Notes: a model not told the origin generated them from the letters alone. DNA of 64,000 nt from an uncultured Desulfobulbaceae bacterium (GCA_947259115.1 CAMYKS010000012.1:1-64000); one strand, 5' to 3'. Shown: positions 1 through 8,337, counted from the first letter of the stretch. Made by a program: numbers and translations.

Positions 1-74
1 TAGCATGCCTCCCTAGGATACCGGCGGGGACACGCCGGGTGATCTTAGTCATGCAAATGACTGTAATCACATAT

Positions 75-98
75 AAAAAAACGCGACATCGTGTCGCG
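75..98 (-). terminator. Rho-independent terminator at the distal end of the cassette array
   Basis: Read on the minus strand, a GC-rich hairpin (arms cgcgac and gtcgcg, 82-98) is followed by seven T residues (81-75). It lies just beyond the last attC-like site. It would therefore stop transcripts that run leftwards through the integron cassettes. A second short hairpin (ccggcg/cgccgg, 21-38) lies further left. The first 74 bases show no gene. Confidence 0.7.
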
Positions 99-159
99 AT
101 TAACGCCGCTTTTCAGCGGGCGCGGCTTTTTGCGATCCGCTGCAAAAGCCTTGTTAGCA
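98..159 (-). repeat. attC-like recombination site, distal cassette
   Basis: The outer core is GTTAGCA at 153-159 and the opposite core is GATTAAC at 98-104, an imperfect match to RYYYAAC. Between them lies a short imperfect palindrome rich in gccgc/gcggc. The core TGCTAAC at 583-589 is the exact complement of GTTAGCA, as expected for the two ends of one cassette. The left core deviates, so this may be the last or a decaying attC. Confidence 0.65.
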
Positions 160-169
160 GTTGTTTTAT

Positions 170-553
170 CTATGCCTGGGCTCTCTTGGGCATGAGATAC
201 CACAGGACAAATGCCACAAGAAATAAAGCAGGGACATCACCCAACAGATTTGCCTGCTCAGTTTCATCAATTATAGCTTGAACTAACATGATTCCACCGT
301 GAACAATACTCGACCAGATCGTGAACCAGATAAGACTTGCATTTGCTAAAGGGTCTTTCGCAGCTCGAATCAAAAAAACTCCCAAGGTAGCGTAAATGCC
401 CATAATCATCTGCTCGTATTCCGGTTGCCTTGGCGTCCAACCCCAACCCGAAGGCCATACCCACATCATCATTACATAGATTCCTGCGATGAAAATGATG
501 CCGAATACAATAAGAGCAACTTTCAAATACTTGAGCTTTTCTTCTTGTTGCAT
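170..553 (-). CDS. Integron cassette gene: four-TM hypothetical protein
   Basis: A 127-residue membrane protein fills the cassette bounded by the attC-like cores at 153-159 and 583-589. It has a lysine-rich N-terminus and about four hydrophobic segments (roughly residues 10-30, 47-65, 73-92 and 103-121), and ends in a basic MPKRAQA tail. The WPSGWGW stretch after the first helix recalls small DUF6632-type membrane proteins, but that assignment is from memory and tentative. A Shine-Dalgarno sequence (gggaggtg on the minus strand) lies upstream of the ATG. The gene ends just before its attC, the normal cassette arrangement when the array is read leftwards. The function is unknown. Confidence 0.75.
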   Translation of the reverse strand: MQQEEKLKYLKVALIVFGIIFIAGIYVMMMWVWPSGWGWTPRQPEYEQMIMGIYATLGVFLIRAAKDPLANASLIWFTIWSSIVHGGIMLVQAIIDETEQANLLGDVPALFLVAFVLWYLMPKRAQA

Positions 554-582
554 AAGATTTCACCTCCCGTGGTTTTAGAGAC

Positions 583-695
583 TGCTAACGTTGAGCTAAC
601 CGGCCCCCGGAAGGACTGTCCAAAAGCAAGCGACCCGGTGACGTTTCAAAAAAGCCGCCTAGGTTTGGACGGTCCGGTTGAGTGACTGGTTATAT
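583..695 (-). repeat. attC-like recombination site
   Basis: The cores are TGCTAAC (583-589) and GTTATAT (689-695), about 113 bp apart, with an imperfect palindrome between them. GTTATAT is the exact complement of ATATAAC at 1118-1124, so the 690-1124 segment behaves as one cassette. The stop codon of the 690-1109 gene lies inside the core. Confidence 0.8.
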
Positions 696-1109
696 CTTTT
701 CAATTTTCGACCTGCCAAAATTGTAATGGACTATGATTGGATTAAAAGCCAAAACACAGAGGGATATTAATATATACGACAAAGGGATAGTTGTTACACT
801 ACCTAGAACTAACCCACACTGAATTGTTGTATAGGAAGCACCTAATAAAATCCACAGTGGAAACTTATTAATATTTGTTTTCCATATAAAGTTTCTTAAC
901 AACTCTGCAATAGATGCTATTACGGCAAAGAATGTGCCTACAACAGGAATAAAATAGAGTCTTATCCAAGGATGCATATTTGGCATTGTAGAAGGATCTT
1001 TCATATCTATCAGCGAAACGCTGACAGCGGCATCAATAAACATTAACACACCTGTGCCGATGTAAACTCCAAGTACTAGTGGAAAGTAATTTACGTTAAT
1101 TTCCTTCAT
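690..1109 (-). CDS. Integron cassette gene: four-TM hypothetical protein
   Basis: This 139-residue protein has four predicted hydrophobic helices (about residues 9-30, 50-68, 83-102 and 104-126) and a basic C-terminal tail (GRSKIEKI). I recognise no family. Its TAA stop overlaps the attC core at 689-695, so gene and recombination site are tightly packed, as is usual in cassettes. The base composition is more AT-rich than that of the chromosomal genes further right, which fits a captured cassette. The predicted location is the inner membrane. The function is unknown. Confidence 0.75.
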   Translation of the reverse strand: MKEINVNYFPLVLGVYIGTGVLMFIDAAVSVSLIDMKDPSTMPNMHPWIRLYFIPVVGTFFAVIASIAELLRNFIWKTNINKFPLWILLGASYTTIQCGLVLGSVTTIPLSYILISLCVLAFNPIIVHYNFGRSKIEKI

Positions 1110-1117
1110 GTTTTTAG

Positions 1118-1203
1118 ATATAACGCTTTAATAAGCTGCTGGCCCACAAAAGCTGAGTGAGGCCGCAGCCGTTATTCCAGTCAGCTTAATTTACTGGTTA
1201 TAA
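1118..1203 (-). repeat. attC-like recombination site
   Basis: The cores are ATATAAC (1118-1124) and GTTATAA (1197-1203), with imperfectly palindromic sequence between (agctgctggccc... / ...cagctt). GTTATAA is the exact complement of TTATAAC at 1597-1603, which defines the next cassette. The core pairing is direct sequence evidence for cassette boundaries. Confidence 0.82.
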
Positions 1204-1227
1204 AGAAGACTGTAAAGAGGTGTAGAC

Positions 1228-1602
1228 ATGGAGAATATCATCAAGACAGGTAACGGCACCATGATTATGAACGGGGGCAACCCACTTAAAGGATGCCCAG
1301 AAAATTGGGATGATGCCAGAGCATGGGAAACCGCTCAGAACAAGGATAAAAATGACGGATATGAGCCAATATGGTCTTTTGATTGTGGCTTCAAGTTGGA
1401 TTTTGACGGGCCATTACTGAGTGTATCTAGTAGATTTTACCCTCCCAAAACACATTACGGGCCAAAGTGGGACGGGACTGTTTCAGTTTTGTTTTTGGGC
1501 AAGACGATTAAGAAGCAGGAGTTTGAGTGCCCCACCATCGATGAATTAAAGGAACAGGTTGAAAAATACGTGGCCGGACTGTGCTCTGGTATTTCTTTAT
1601 AA
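1228..1602 (+). CDS. Integron cassette gene: hypothetical soluble protein
   Basis: This 124-residue soluble protein has no signal peptide or TM segment. It is rich in Gly, Trp and Asp near the N-terminus and has a predicted beta-rich middle (SFDCGFKLDFDG and SVSSRFYPP) and a C-terminal helix. A Shine-Dalgarno sequence (aaagaggtg) precedes the ATG. The stop codon overlaps the attC core TTATAAC (1597-1603). It is the only one of the four cassette genes on the plus strand, so it is inverted relative to its neighbours and to the integrase. It would need its own promoter if the array is read leftwards. No family recognised. Confidence 0.75.
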   Translation: MENIIKTGNGTMIMNGGNPLKGCPENWDDARAWETAQNKDKNDGYEPIWSFDCGFKLDFDGPLLSVSSRFYPPKTHYGPKWDGTVSVLFLGKTIKKQEFECPTIDELKEQVEKYVAGLCSGISL

Positions 1603-1687
1603 CGTTTTGCATAAGGGGCGCGCCACCATACCGTGCAGAATAACTCAGCAGCGCTGGTTCGCGTCCCTCTTGATGCGCTGGTTAGGC
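1597..1687 (-). repeat. attC-like recombination site
   Basis: The cores are TTATAAC (1597-1603) and GTTAGGC (1681-1687), enclosing about 91 bp with gcgc-rich imperfect arms (aaggggcgcgcc ... gcgtccctcttgatgcgc). GTTAGGC matches GCCTAAC at 2183-2189 as its exact complement, which defines the cassette nearest the integrase. Confidence 0.82.
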
Positions 1688-1700
1688 CGTTTTTTGTTTA

Positions 1701-2168
1701 TTATTTATCGGTTAATGTTGCTGTGAAATTCCATTTGTCTAAGTCAAAATTGACCTTCCAGTTTTCCCCACAGATTACAAAGCTGAATGTGTCTCCACCT
1801 TGTTCTCTAATGTTTTCTCCAACAAATAAATAATCAATCCAAAGTTCCTCATCTGGCTCAGGTTTTTTTGACGATAGGAACGACCAGTTTAAATTTTGGA
1901 CTGTTGTGAAAATTAGCTCAGAATTTATATCTTGAAGATTATCACCTTTTAATCGTTTTATTTCCCAACGGTCTCGATTAAGTGGAATGATTAGTTTCTG
2001 ATCTGTGTCTACGATGTCTTTATATAAAAAGCGAGCATCATGTACGAGACTTGATAAAAATGCCAAGTCATGAAGAAAATATGGAGGGAGCCGAAGTTCA
2101 TAGTGAACTTTTTGCGGGCTGTCCTCAAAATGATTGAAAAATATGTTAGTGAAGTCTGGCTGATTCAT
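1701..2168 (-). CDS. Integron cassette gene: hypothetical protein (first cassette)
   Basis: This 155-residue soluble protein is acidic and aromatic-rich with no signal peptide. Its C-terminal half looks beta-rich (ELIFTTVQNLNWSFLSS, FSFVICGENWKVNFDL). I recognise no domain. Immunity-like or ligand-binding small proteins often look like this, but that is only an impression. It occupies the cassette next to the integrase, between GTTAGGC (1681-1687) and GCCTAAC (2183-2189). Its attC lies directly after the stop codon, the canonical arrangement if the array reads leftwards. The DNA is AT-rich compared with the integrase gene. Confidence 0.72.
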   Translation of the reverse strand: MNQPDFTNIFFNHFEDSPQKVHYELRLPPYFLHDLAFLSSLVHDARFLYKDIVDTDQKLIIPLNRDRWEIKRLKGDNLQDINSELIFTTVQNLNWSFLSSKKPEPDEELWIDYLFVGENIREQGGDTFSFVICGENWKVNFDLDKWNFTATLTDK

Positions 2169-2182
2169 TATTTAATTTCGTG

Positions 2183-2360
2183 GCCTAACAATGTTTATGT
2201 GGTTCCTTATAAAAAACCAAAGGTTGCATTTTTTTACCTATATCGAAATAACAAATTTCAAAAAAACATGCTATCCCTATGTTTCAAAAGAAGATTTTTA
2301 AACAGTACATTTATCAAGGGATTTTATGGGGATCCTCATAAGGCTCTGCTGCAATTTGCT
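2183..2360 (-). other. Candidate attI site between integrase 3' end and first cassette
   Basis: Read leftwards, the 170 bp between the intI stop (2361) and the core GTTAGGC (2189-2183) is AT-rich and non-coding, and it joins directly to the first cassette. By position it is the attachment site where new cassettes would be inserted. Only the core heptamer supports this, since attI sites are otherwise poorly conserved. Placement at the 3' side of intI is the inverted layout known from Treponema denticola, not the classical layout. Confidence 0.5.
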
Positions 2361-3371
2361 TCAAAGACCATCCATCGGGCTCCGCACACCAGCCGGTCCT
2401 CGGTTAAGGACATGGGTGTAGACCATTGTTGTTTTGACATCCTTGTGCCCCAGAAGCTCCTGAACCGTGCGGATGTCATAGCCATCTTCGAGCAGGTGGG
2501 TGGCAAAGGAGTGCCGGAAAGTGTGACAAGTGGCTCTCTTGGTTAACCCTGAGCCGATTACCGCTTCCCTCAGGGCTTTCTGCATCAGCGACTTGTCCAT
2601 ATGGTGCCGGCCCTGTTTTCTGGTTGCCTTATTCACCCAACGTGTACTTTGCGGAAATACCCATTGCCATCGCCATTCCCTCGGCGCATTTGGATATTTT
2701 CGGTCCAGGGCACCGGGCAACAGGACTCGTCCCCACCCTCCGGTCAGATCTTTTTCATGAATCTCCTTGACCTTTCTGAGGTGGCCTTGAAGTGGCGCCT
2801 TGAGCGACTCAGGAAGCATGGTAATCCGATCCTTGGCGCCTTTACCATTGCGGACAAGAATTTCGTTGCTGGAGAAATAGACATCCTGCACACGCAAACG
2901 CAGGCATTCCATCAGCCGCAATCCGGTCCCGTACATCAGCGACGCCATAAGCCACTTGTCGCCGGAGAGATTTGCCAAGACGGATTTGACTTCCTTGCGG
3001 GTCATAACCACAGGCAGGCGAGTAGGTTTTCGGGCCCTGATAACCTCGCCCAGATCTCCCACTTCGCGCCCGATAACGTGGCGGTACAGAAACAGCAGGG
3101 CAGAAAGCGCCTGGTTCTGGGTCGAAGCACTGACCTTTCCCTTAAGCGCAAGGGAAGTTAGAAAAACGTTTATCTCCGGCTCGGCCATCTCTTCCGGATG
3201 GCGGACATTGTAGAAAAATATGAATCTCTTAACCCAGTGCACATAGGCTTGCTCCGTTCGCGGACTGTAATGACGTGCACGTATTGCCTCACGAAGCTGG
3301 TCAAGCAGCTTCGGTTTACGGTCGTTTCCTGCAGGGATATTCTGGAGTTCAGAAGTTTTATTTCTTACCAT
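2361..3371 (-). CDS. intI: Integron integrase (tyrosine recombinase)
   Basis: This tyrosine recombinase of about 336 residues catalyses attI x attC cassette insertion and attC x attC excision. It has an N-terminal SAM-like core-binding domain ([18 protein letters not shown]). The catalytic domain carries Arg in [14 protein letters not shown], the [12 protein letters not shown] box, LLGHKDV and the nucleophilic Tyr in YTHV. Between the boxes lies the extra stretch [16 protein letters not shown], which is diagnostic of IntI proteins and absent from XerC/D. I chose the ATG at 3371; an upstream TTG at 3419 would add 16 residues of unlikely sequence. The gene is co-oriented with three of four cassettes, and its 3' end faces the array. 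It appears intact. Confidence 0.9.
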   Translation of the reverse strand: MVRNKTSELQNIPAGNDRKPKLLDQLREAIRARHYSPRTEQAYVHWVKRFIFFYNVRHPEEMAEPEINVFLTSLALKGKVSASTQNQALSALLFLYRHVIGREVGDLGEVIRARKPTRLPVVMTRKEVKSVLANLSGDKWLMASLMYGTGLRLMECLRLRVQDVYFSSNEILVRNGKGAKDRITMLPESLKAPLQGHLRKVKEIHEKDLTGGWGRVLLPGALDRKYPNAPREWRWQWVFPQSTRWVNKATRKQGRHHMDKSLMQKALREAVIGSGLTKRATCHTFRHSFATHLLEDGYDIRTVQELLGHKDVKTTMVYTHVLNRGPAGVRSPMDGL

Positions 3372-3586
3372 AGAGGCGCTGCAAGCTTCATAGTTCAGGA
3401 GATTTACCGCAAAAAACAACCACTACTGGAAGGCAGTGGCGACTATCCCCTTAATTAACATCAAAAATCAATAAGATGGCAAAGATTTAAAAAGCCAGAA
3501 CATCTAAAGGGTTTTACTAGTGCAAAACTACCATTTGGTGCCATGTCCCGGCCCTGCAGGAACGGATAGAAAGGATAAGAGTCATT

Positions 3587-3735
3587 CGTCATTCATTTAC
3601 TGGTGGACGGCGCCGACACCCGCTCAATGCAGGAGCTCCTCGGCCACAAGGACGTGCCCACCACATTGATCTATACCCATGTTTTACCGCAGAAGGGCAT
3701 ACGGCCGGTGCGCAGCCCGCTGGATCATTCATGAA
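3587..3735 (+). pseudogene. Remnant of a second integron integrase (C-terminal end)
   Basis: From 3600 the plus strand encodes [19 protein letters not shown], followed by TTLIYTHVL and [10 protein letters not shown] before a stop. These match the catalytic end of the intact IntI nearby ([35 protein letters not shown]). An RHSF box is read at 3587-3598 but in a different frame, so the ATHL segment has been lost with a frameshift. Nothing recognisable lies upstream. It is a truncated integrase in the opposite orientation to the intact copy and cannot be functional. Confidence 0.8.
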
Positions 3736-4348
3736 CATTTCGAAAACTATGATATATAACAAAAAGAACCAAACAGTTTTGTAAAATTTCAATGAAAAAT
3801 ATATTCCGAAATTACTCACCACAGGCGCAACGATCTGTTCGGATCTCCTGTGTCATCAGTTTTTTTGCATACCCGGGTATGGCAAAACAACCTCCTCCTT
3901 GGATCTCCAAAGATCTCGTTACGTGAATTTACCGACCCTCAGGATTTTTAATTAATCCCTTAAACCATCAGCTAAGCTGATGGTCCAAGCTTTGCTCTGC
4001 GTTTAGGTAAGAGAATAATTGAGAAGATTTAAGTAATGTACCTCATATTCATTATACGTTCATTTTTGTCGGCATATGAAACTGCCGACGATTGACAGCT
4101 TGCCTTTTTACCCTGTTTTTAAGGGTGCAAAAACGAACCAAAAAGGGCAGCCAATCACTTGGTCCCATGCAATGGGACTGCCCGAAGTTTATACCCCCTT
4201 GCGGGGTGCTCCTCGAAACGACCGGGAGTTTGAGAACTCGCACCCCATTACTGCGGGGTGCTCAGACAGGTCAAATTCCTTTATCGGTCGTTTCTGTGGT
4301 GCTCGGCGGCGTGAAATGGCAAAAACAAAAAAATCCCCTCCATTGCCA
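3736..4348. repeat. Non-coding stretch with several strong hairpins
   Basis: No convincing gene is seen. The first part is AT-rich. A perfect palindrome ccatcagct-a-agctgatgg lies at 3965-3983. Further hairpins are gtcggca/tgccgac (4068-4089), gtcccat/atgggac (4162-4178) and gcacccc/ggggtgc (4240-4261). A 10-bp inverted pair gaaacgaccg (4215-4224) and cggtcgtttc (4285-4294) encloses the last hairpin plus a small gagtt/aactc stem. The cluster resembles a structured RNA or mobile-element debris. No transposase accompanies it. Confidence 0.5.
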
Positions 4349-6460
4349 TTATTTTTTGCCCTTGATCAGAACCACCACCACGTCCTCACCTGTGAATCCG
4401 GCGCCGCCGTGTTCCAGCAGCAGATTGCCGCTAAGGGGCAGGACCAGCACCTCATTATCGCCGGGCTCTCTTCCAAGGAGCGCCGGCAGCAGTTCCACCA
4501 GTTCCGGGGTGGCGAATTTTAAAGTGAGGTCGACATAGCCATCAGGCCCTGCAGTGTTGCAGTCCATAGCATCCTCTTTGCCTGAGAAGGGTTCGTAGGG
4601 TGCGGCCACGTCTTCCAAGGCCCAGCGCAGTGGCATGGCCCCGGCGAGACGGATCGTGGCGGCATCGATCCTGGCCACATCAAAGTCTGGCGTACCCAGA
4701 ACGGCAACGGAGACTTTTCCCTTGCTCTTGACATTTATTGAATTTGGACAGGACTGTGGTTTAATGTCTACAGCCACCTGCGGGGCAGCCGGAAAAGCAA
4801 GAATCACGGGGTCGCTTATGCTTCCAGGTGCCGGGTCAAGATCAAGGGGGCCGTTATCAGTGATATCGAAAACAACCTGGCTGCCGCTGTACGATGCACC
4901 GGCTACTTCAAAACATGAACCGGCATCGCATTTAAACAGCATGCCGTCCTGCACGAAAGGATAAGTGAGAACCACGGTTACGGTCTGGCCTGCAGAAATA
5001 CCTTGAATTGAAAAAGAAAGGGCACCGAAGGGTGTTACAAATCCGTCCGGGATACCTGCACCCGGGTCCTGAAGAACCGGAGATGAAGAAAAGGTGCCGG
5101 CCGTGATGGAAATTTCAATGTTTCCGCCTGCGGAAGAAACTGTTGCAGAGGTGGTTATTGGAAGATCCGACTTATTAGCATATTTCAAGTCATAGTCATT
5201 TATGTTTGCATAAGCTATATGAGGATTACCTGATGCATCGAGCTTCAATGACGTGTATCCCGCCCATCCTGATGTGTCCACCGTTTCTTTGACCCATCCG
5301 TTTCCATCATGGTAAGTGTACTTGAGGTGTCCATTGGCACGGTAGCTGATGTGGGGATGGTCCGATGCATCAATGGCGATTGAGGTAAAGTCGCCGGCAA
5401 AACCATCATTGTCGATTGTTTCGGTATGCCAGACTGATCCGTCAAAGTGTGCATATCTCAGATTGTAAGCAGACCATTCCAAATAACTTATATGGGGATG
5501 GTCGTTTTTATCAAGGGCAATTGATGTGTATCTGCCGGCTCCGGCCCACCCTGCTGAGTCAACAGTTTCAAGGAGCCAATCGCTTCCATCAAAGGAGGCA
5601 TATTTAAGTGCAGAGTTTTCTTCATCATAGTAACTAATATGCGGTTTATTTTCTGAATCAAGGGCAATTGCAGAGAATTTGCCTACATTGTAAATATCCA
5701 CAGTTTCAATGTGCCAGTTACTCCCATCAAAAAATGCGTACCGCAACTCATACCCAAAGGAGTAACTGATGTGTGGATGCCCCTCACTGTCCAGAGCAAT
5801 TGAGGTGAATGCAACTGAACCTGGGTCAACATCTTCAGCATGCCAGGCGATTCCGTCATAATGCGTATATTTAAGCATGAAACCGGAGGCACAACTAATA
5901 TGGGGATTGCCATTGGAATCAAGAACTATAGCAAGATAGGCCCCGCCAGCAAACTCGTCATTAATTTCTATCTGCCAGTTGGTTCCATCAAAGCGGGCAT
6001 ACTTCAGCTTGTTGCTTGTCCAATCAAAATACCCGATATGGGGATAGCTCGAATGCATTGCCAGAGATGCATAACCTCCGGTGATCCCTTCGGTATCGAC
6101 AGTTTCTGTATGCCATACTGTGATTTGACCAGCACCGCACCCCTCATCCGTGCTGCCGTCGCAGTCGTTGTCCAGGGTGTCGCAGATTTCGGCCGTAGGT
6201 GTTCCGGGGGCAGCATCACATACCGTGCCGGATTGATCAGCTGAGCAGACGAGATTCCCGGCAGCGTAACATGCGCCTACGCCCACCGAGCATGGGTCAC
6301 CGAGGGTGGGAAAATCCTCGTCCGTGGTGCCGTCGCAGTCGTTGTCTAGGGTGTCGCAGATTTCGGCTGCAGGTGTTCCAGGAACAGCATCACATACCGT
6401 GCCGGATTGATCAGCTGTGCAGACGAGATTCCCGGCAGCGGAACATTGCCTATCGAACAT
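4349..6460 (-). CDS. 3' part of frameshifted exported repeat protein (MopE-like motifs, repeats, choice-of-anchor U-like domain)
   Basis: This frame continues the protein begun at 8337, and its first ATG is probably not a true start. It opens with two MopE-type calcium/metal motifs (CDTLDNDCDGTTDEDFP and CDTLDNDCDGSTDEGC). It then has about eight repeats of some 45 residues with the pattern TSIALDSxGxPHISY ... LKYAxFDGxxWxxETVD, probably a beta-propeller-like fold. Next comes a domain resembling choice-of-anchor U (PDGFVTPFGALSFSIQGI), then a C-terminal beta domain ending VVVVLIKGKK. The likely location is the cell surface or exterior. The continuity with the upstream frame (DPCS ... AAGNLVC) shows one ancestral gene of about 1,320 codons. 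Confidence 0.75.
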   Translation of the reverse strand: MFDRQCSAAGNLVCTADQSGTVCDAVPGTPAAEICDTLDNDCDGTTDEDFPTLGDPCSVGVGACYAAGNLVCSADQSGTVCDAAPGTPTAEICDTLDNDCDGSTDEGCGAGQITVWHTETVDTEGITGGYASLAMHSSYPHIGYFDWTSNKLKYARFDGTNWQIEINDEFAGGAYLAIVLDSNGNPHISCASGFMLKYTHYDGIAWHAEDVDPGSVAFTSIALDSEGHPHISYSFGYELRYAFFDGSNWHIETVDIYNVGKFSAIALDSENKPHISYYDEENSALKYASFDGSDWLLETVDSAGWAGAGRYTSIALDKNDHPHISYLEWSAYNLRYAHFDGSVWHTETIDNDGFAGDFTSIAIDASDHPHISYRANGHLKYTYHDGNGWVKETVDTSGWAGYTSLKLDASGNPHIAYANINDYDLKYANKSDLPITTSATVSSAGGNIEISITAGTFSSSPVLQDPGAGIPDGFVTPFGALSFSIQGISAGQTVTVVLTYPFVQDGMLFKCDAGSCFEVAGASYSGSQVVFDITDNGPLDLDPAPGSISDPVILAFPAAPQVAVDIKPQSCPNSINVKSKGKVSVAVLGTPDFDVARIDAATIRLAGAMPLRWALEDVAAPYEPFSGKEDAMDCNTAGPDGYVDLTLKFATPELVELLPALLGREPGDNEVLVLPLSGNLLLEHGGAGFTGEDVVVVLIKGKK

Positions 6461-8337
6461 GGGTCACCGAGGGCTGGAAAATCCTCGTCCGTGGTTCCGT
6501 CGCAGTCGTTGTCTATATTATCACAGGCTTCCGAGCCCTCAGGATTTACCAGGCCGTTTTCATCATCACAGTCGTTTCCTGCTGTGGTAGTACATTCTGC
6601 AGGTTCACAACCATCGGTCTCGCAGGTGCCGTCTGGGTCTGCGTCTATATAACCATCCCCATCATCATCACAGTAATAGGTCGTGGTCGGGAACGGATAT
6701 TCATCTGCTCCAATGTCAGGCAAAGTCCCCATCACCCTCATCTCCCCGTCAAAATCAAGGCCAGGGAGGCCGGGCGCTCCGGGATCACCGGCATCAATGC
6801 AGAGTGAACCTGCCTGAAGATGGTAGTCATATTCCGGATCCGTTCCGTCTTCAGTGAGATCCGTAAGATTTGGATCACTGTTGATATTGTTGCTCCTGGT
6901 CACATTAGGAACGCATCCTGGAGTGCTCTCGCAGTAGCCGTAATAGTCTGAAAAATCGTTGTGGGAGACAGTAACCGGTGTGCCGGCGTTGGGGATCCCG
7001 AATGTTGCAAAATCATCGAGGATGTAGAGGTCAGCCCCATTACCGGTAGCGGAATTTCCCCAGAGTATGTTGTTGTATACATGTGCTGCAGCATATCCGT
7101 CATACTGGGGTGAAATAACGGCACCGCCCCCATCCGTTGCCGAGTTGCCAACAATGGTGTTATTGGTGAAGAATATCTCGGCGAGCTCACCCGGATCAGC
7201 ATTGGCATAAACCCTGGCATAGACGCCACCTGCTGAGGCTGCTGTATTGCCAAAGCAGATATTGTTTGTAAACAGCACATCACCTTGGCTTGTGCTTACA
7301 TAGGCTCCACCACCCTCCACTACAGCATTATTGTCTTCAAAAACATTATCATTGAGGGTGAGATTGGCACTTGATGCAGAAAAAACAGATGCCCCTCCGC
7401 CCATGTATGCTGACAAGTTGCCCTTGAAAATATTCTTTTCCAGGATAACAACAGGGCCATTGTCGGACCGCACATAGGCACCTCCACCATACCCATAATC
7501 ATAGGTACTGGAGTTGTTTGTGAAAGTGTTGTTTGAAAGAGTTACTGTTCCGTTATGCGACTGGGAAAAGGTACCACCACCATAATACTTGCCTGCTGTA
7601 TTCTGATCGAAAACGTTATTGTCAAGTGTAACATCTCCGTTATTGGAGTGAACATAGGCGCCTCCTGCCATCCCGCCCGCAGCATTGTTGATAAAGGTGT
7701 TACCGGTGACCGTTGCAGAGCCGTCATAATAAATAGAAACGGTTAGGCCGCCGGTATCGTTGGTGGAAGAGTTATTTGTAAAAATATTGTTATTGGCTGC
7801 AATATTGCCGTCTGCAGCAGTGACATAGAGTGCCGCACCGGCTGCTGACCAGCCGGTGTTATTGAAGAACCTGCAGTTTTCCAGAAGAATATCCGGGGTG
7901 GCAACTGAACTTGCATTGCCGACACTTACATGAAGGGCCAGGTAGGCGTTTTGAAAGGTTAATCCCCTGATGGTGATGTCGGCTGGGGAATCATCACTGA
8001 TACTACCGGTGCCGATGCGGAGTATGCCATCCGTGGAGCCGCCGTCGAGGATGGTTGTCTCCGAGTCTGCCCCCTGTATAGTCAGGGCGTGGTTGTCAGT
8101 GCCGAAACCATATTGAGCAGGATAATAATTGAGGACGCCGCCATTAGTGTTGATGTAATAGGTCCCTGGCGCCACGTTGATGACATCGTCCTCGGTGTTG
8201 TTTGAGGCGTCGATCAAAGCCTGGCGGAAGCCGGTGACATCCGAGACATTAAAGACTGCTGCCAGGCAGGACAGGTGAGATGTAAGAATGAATATTGTTG
8301 CCAGAATGCTGATGGTGACCAGTTTTTTCCCAAACAT
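6346..8337 (-). CDS. 5' part of frameshifted exported protein: signal peptide, beta-helix, MopE-like motif
   Basis: The N-terminus is a clear Sec signal peptide (basic MFGKK, hydrophobic core to about residue 26). It is followed by a right-handed parallel beta-helix of about 450 residues with regularly spaced NN(I/V)F and NNTF turns, then GADEYPFP, a calcium-type DDDGDGYIDAD loop and a MopE-like CDNIDNDCDGTTDEDFP. In the downstream frame the same DPCS block continues into AAGNLVC. Here DPCSIG instead enters an unrelated tail (NVPLPGISS...) that stops at 6346. The frameshift lies near 6445-6460. It could be a sequencing error, programmed or a real mutation, which the sequence alone cannot settle. 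The probable role is surface adhesion or polysaccharide interaction. Confidence 0.75.
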   Translation of the reverse strand: MFGKKLVTISILATIFILTSHLSCLAAVFNVSDVTGFRQALIDASNNTEDDVINVAPGTYYINTNGGVLNYYPAQYGFGTDNHALTIQGADSETTILDGGSTDGILRIGTGSISDDSPADITIRGLTFQNAYLALHVSVGNASSVATPDILLENCRFFNNTGWSAAGAALYVTAADGNIAANNNIFTNNSSTNDTGGLTVSIYYDGSATVTGNTFINNAAGGMAGGAYVHSNNGDVTLDNNVFDQNTAGKYYGGGTFSQSHNGTVTLSNNTFTNNSSTYDYGYGGGAYVRSDNGPVVILEKNIFKGNLSAYMGGGASVFSASSANLTLNDNVFEDNNAVVEGGGAYVSTSQGDVLFTNNICFGNTAASAGGVYARVYANADPGELAEIFFTNNTIVGNSATDGGGAVISPQYDGYAAAHVYNNILWGNSATGNGADLYILDDFATFGIPNAGTPVTVSHNDFSDYYGYCESTPGCVPNVTRSNNINSDPNLTDLTEDGTDPEYDYHLQAGSLCIDAGDPGAPGLPGLDFDGEMRVMGTLPDIGADEYPFPTTTYYCDDDGDGYIDADPDGTCETDGCEPAECTTTAGNDCDDENGLVNPEGSEACDNIDNDCDGTTDEDFPALGDPCSIGNVPLPGISSAQLINPARYVMLFLEHLQPKSATP

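Noticed and set aside
98-1687. Reading the attC array rightwards as a classical integron
   Set aside because: attC cores are palindromic, so the heptamers do not give orientation. Gene-to-attC spacing, three of four gene directions and the terminator at 75-98 favour leftward reading. It remains to be confirmed by folding.
2070-2546. 158-residue plus-strand frame across the first cassette start and the intI 3' end
   Set aside because: It crosses the putative attI, overlaps two better genes on the other strand and has no protein-like pattern.
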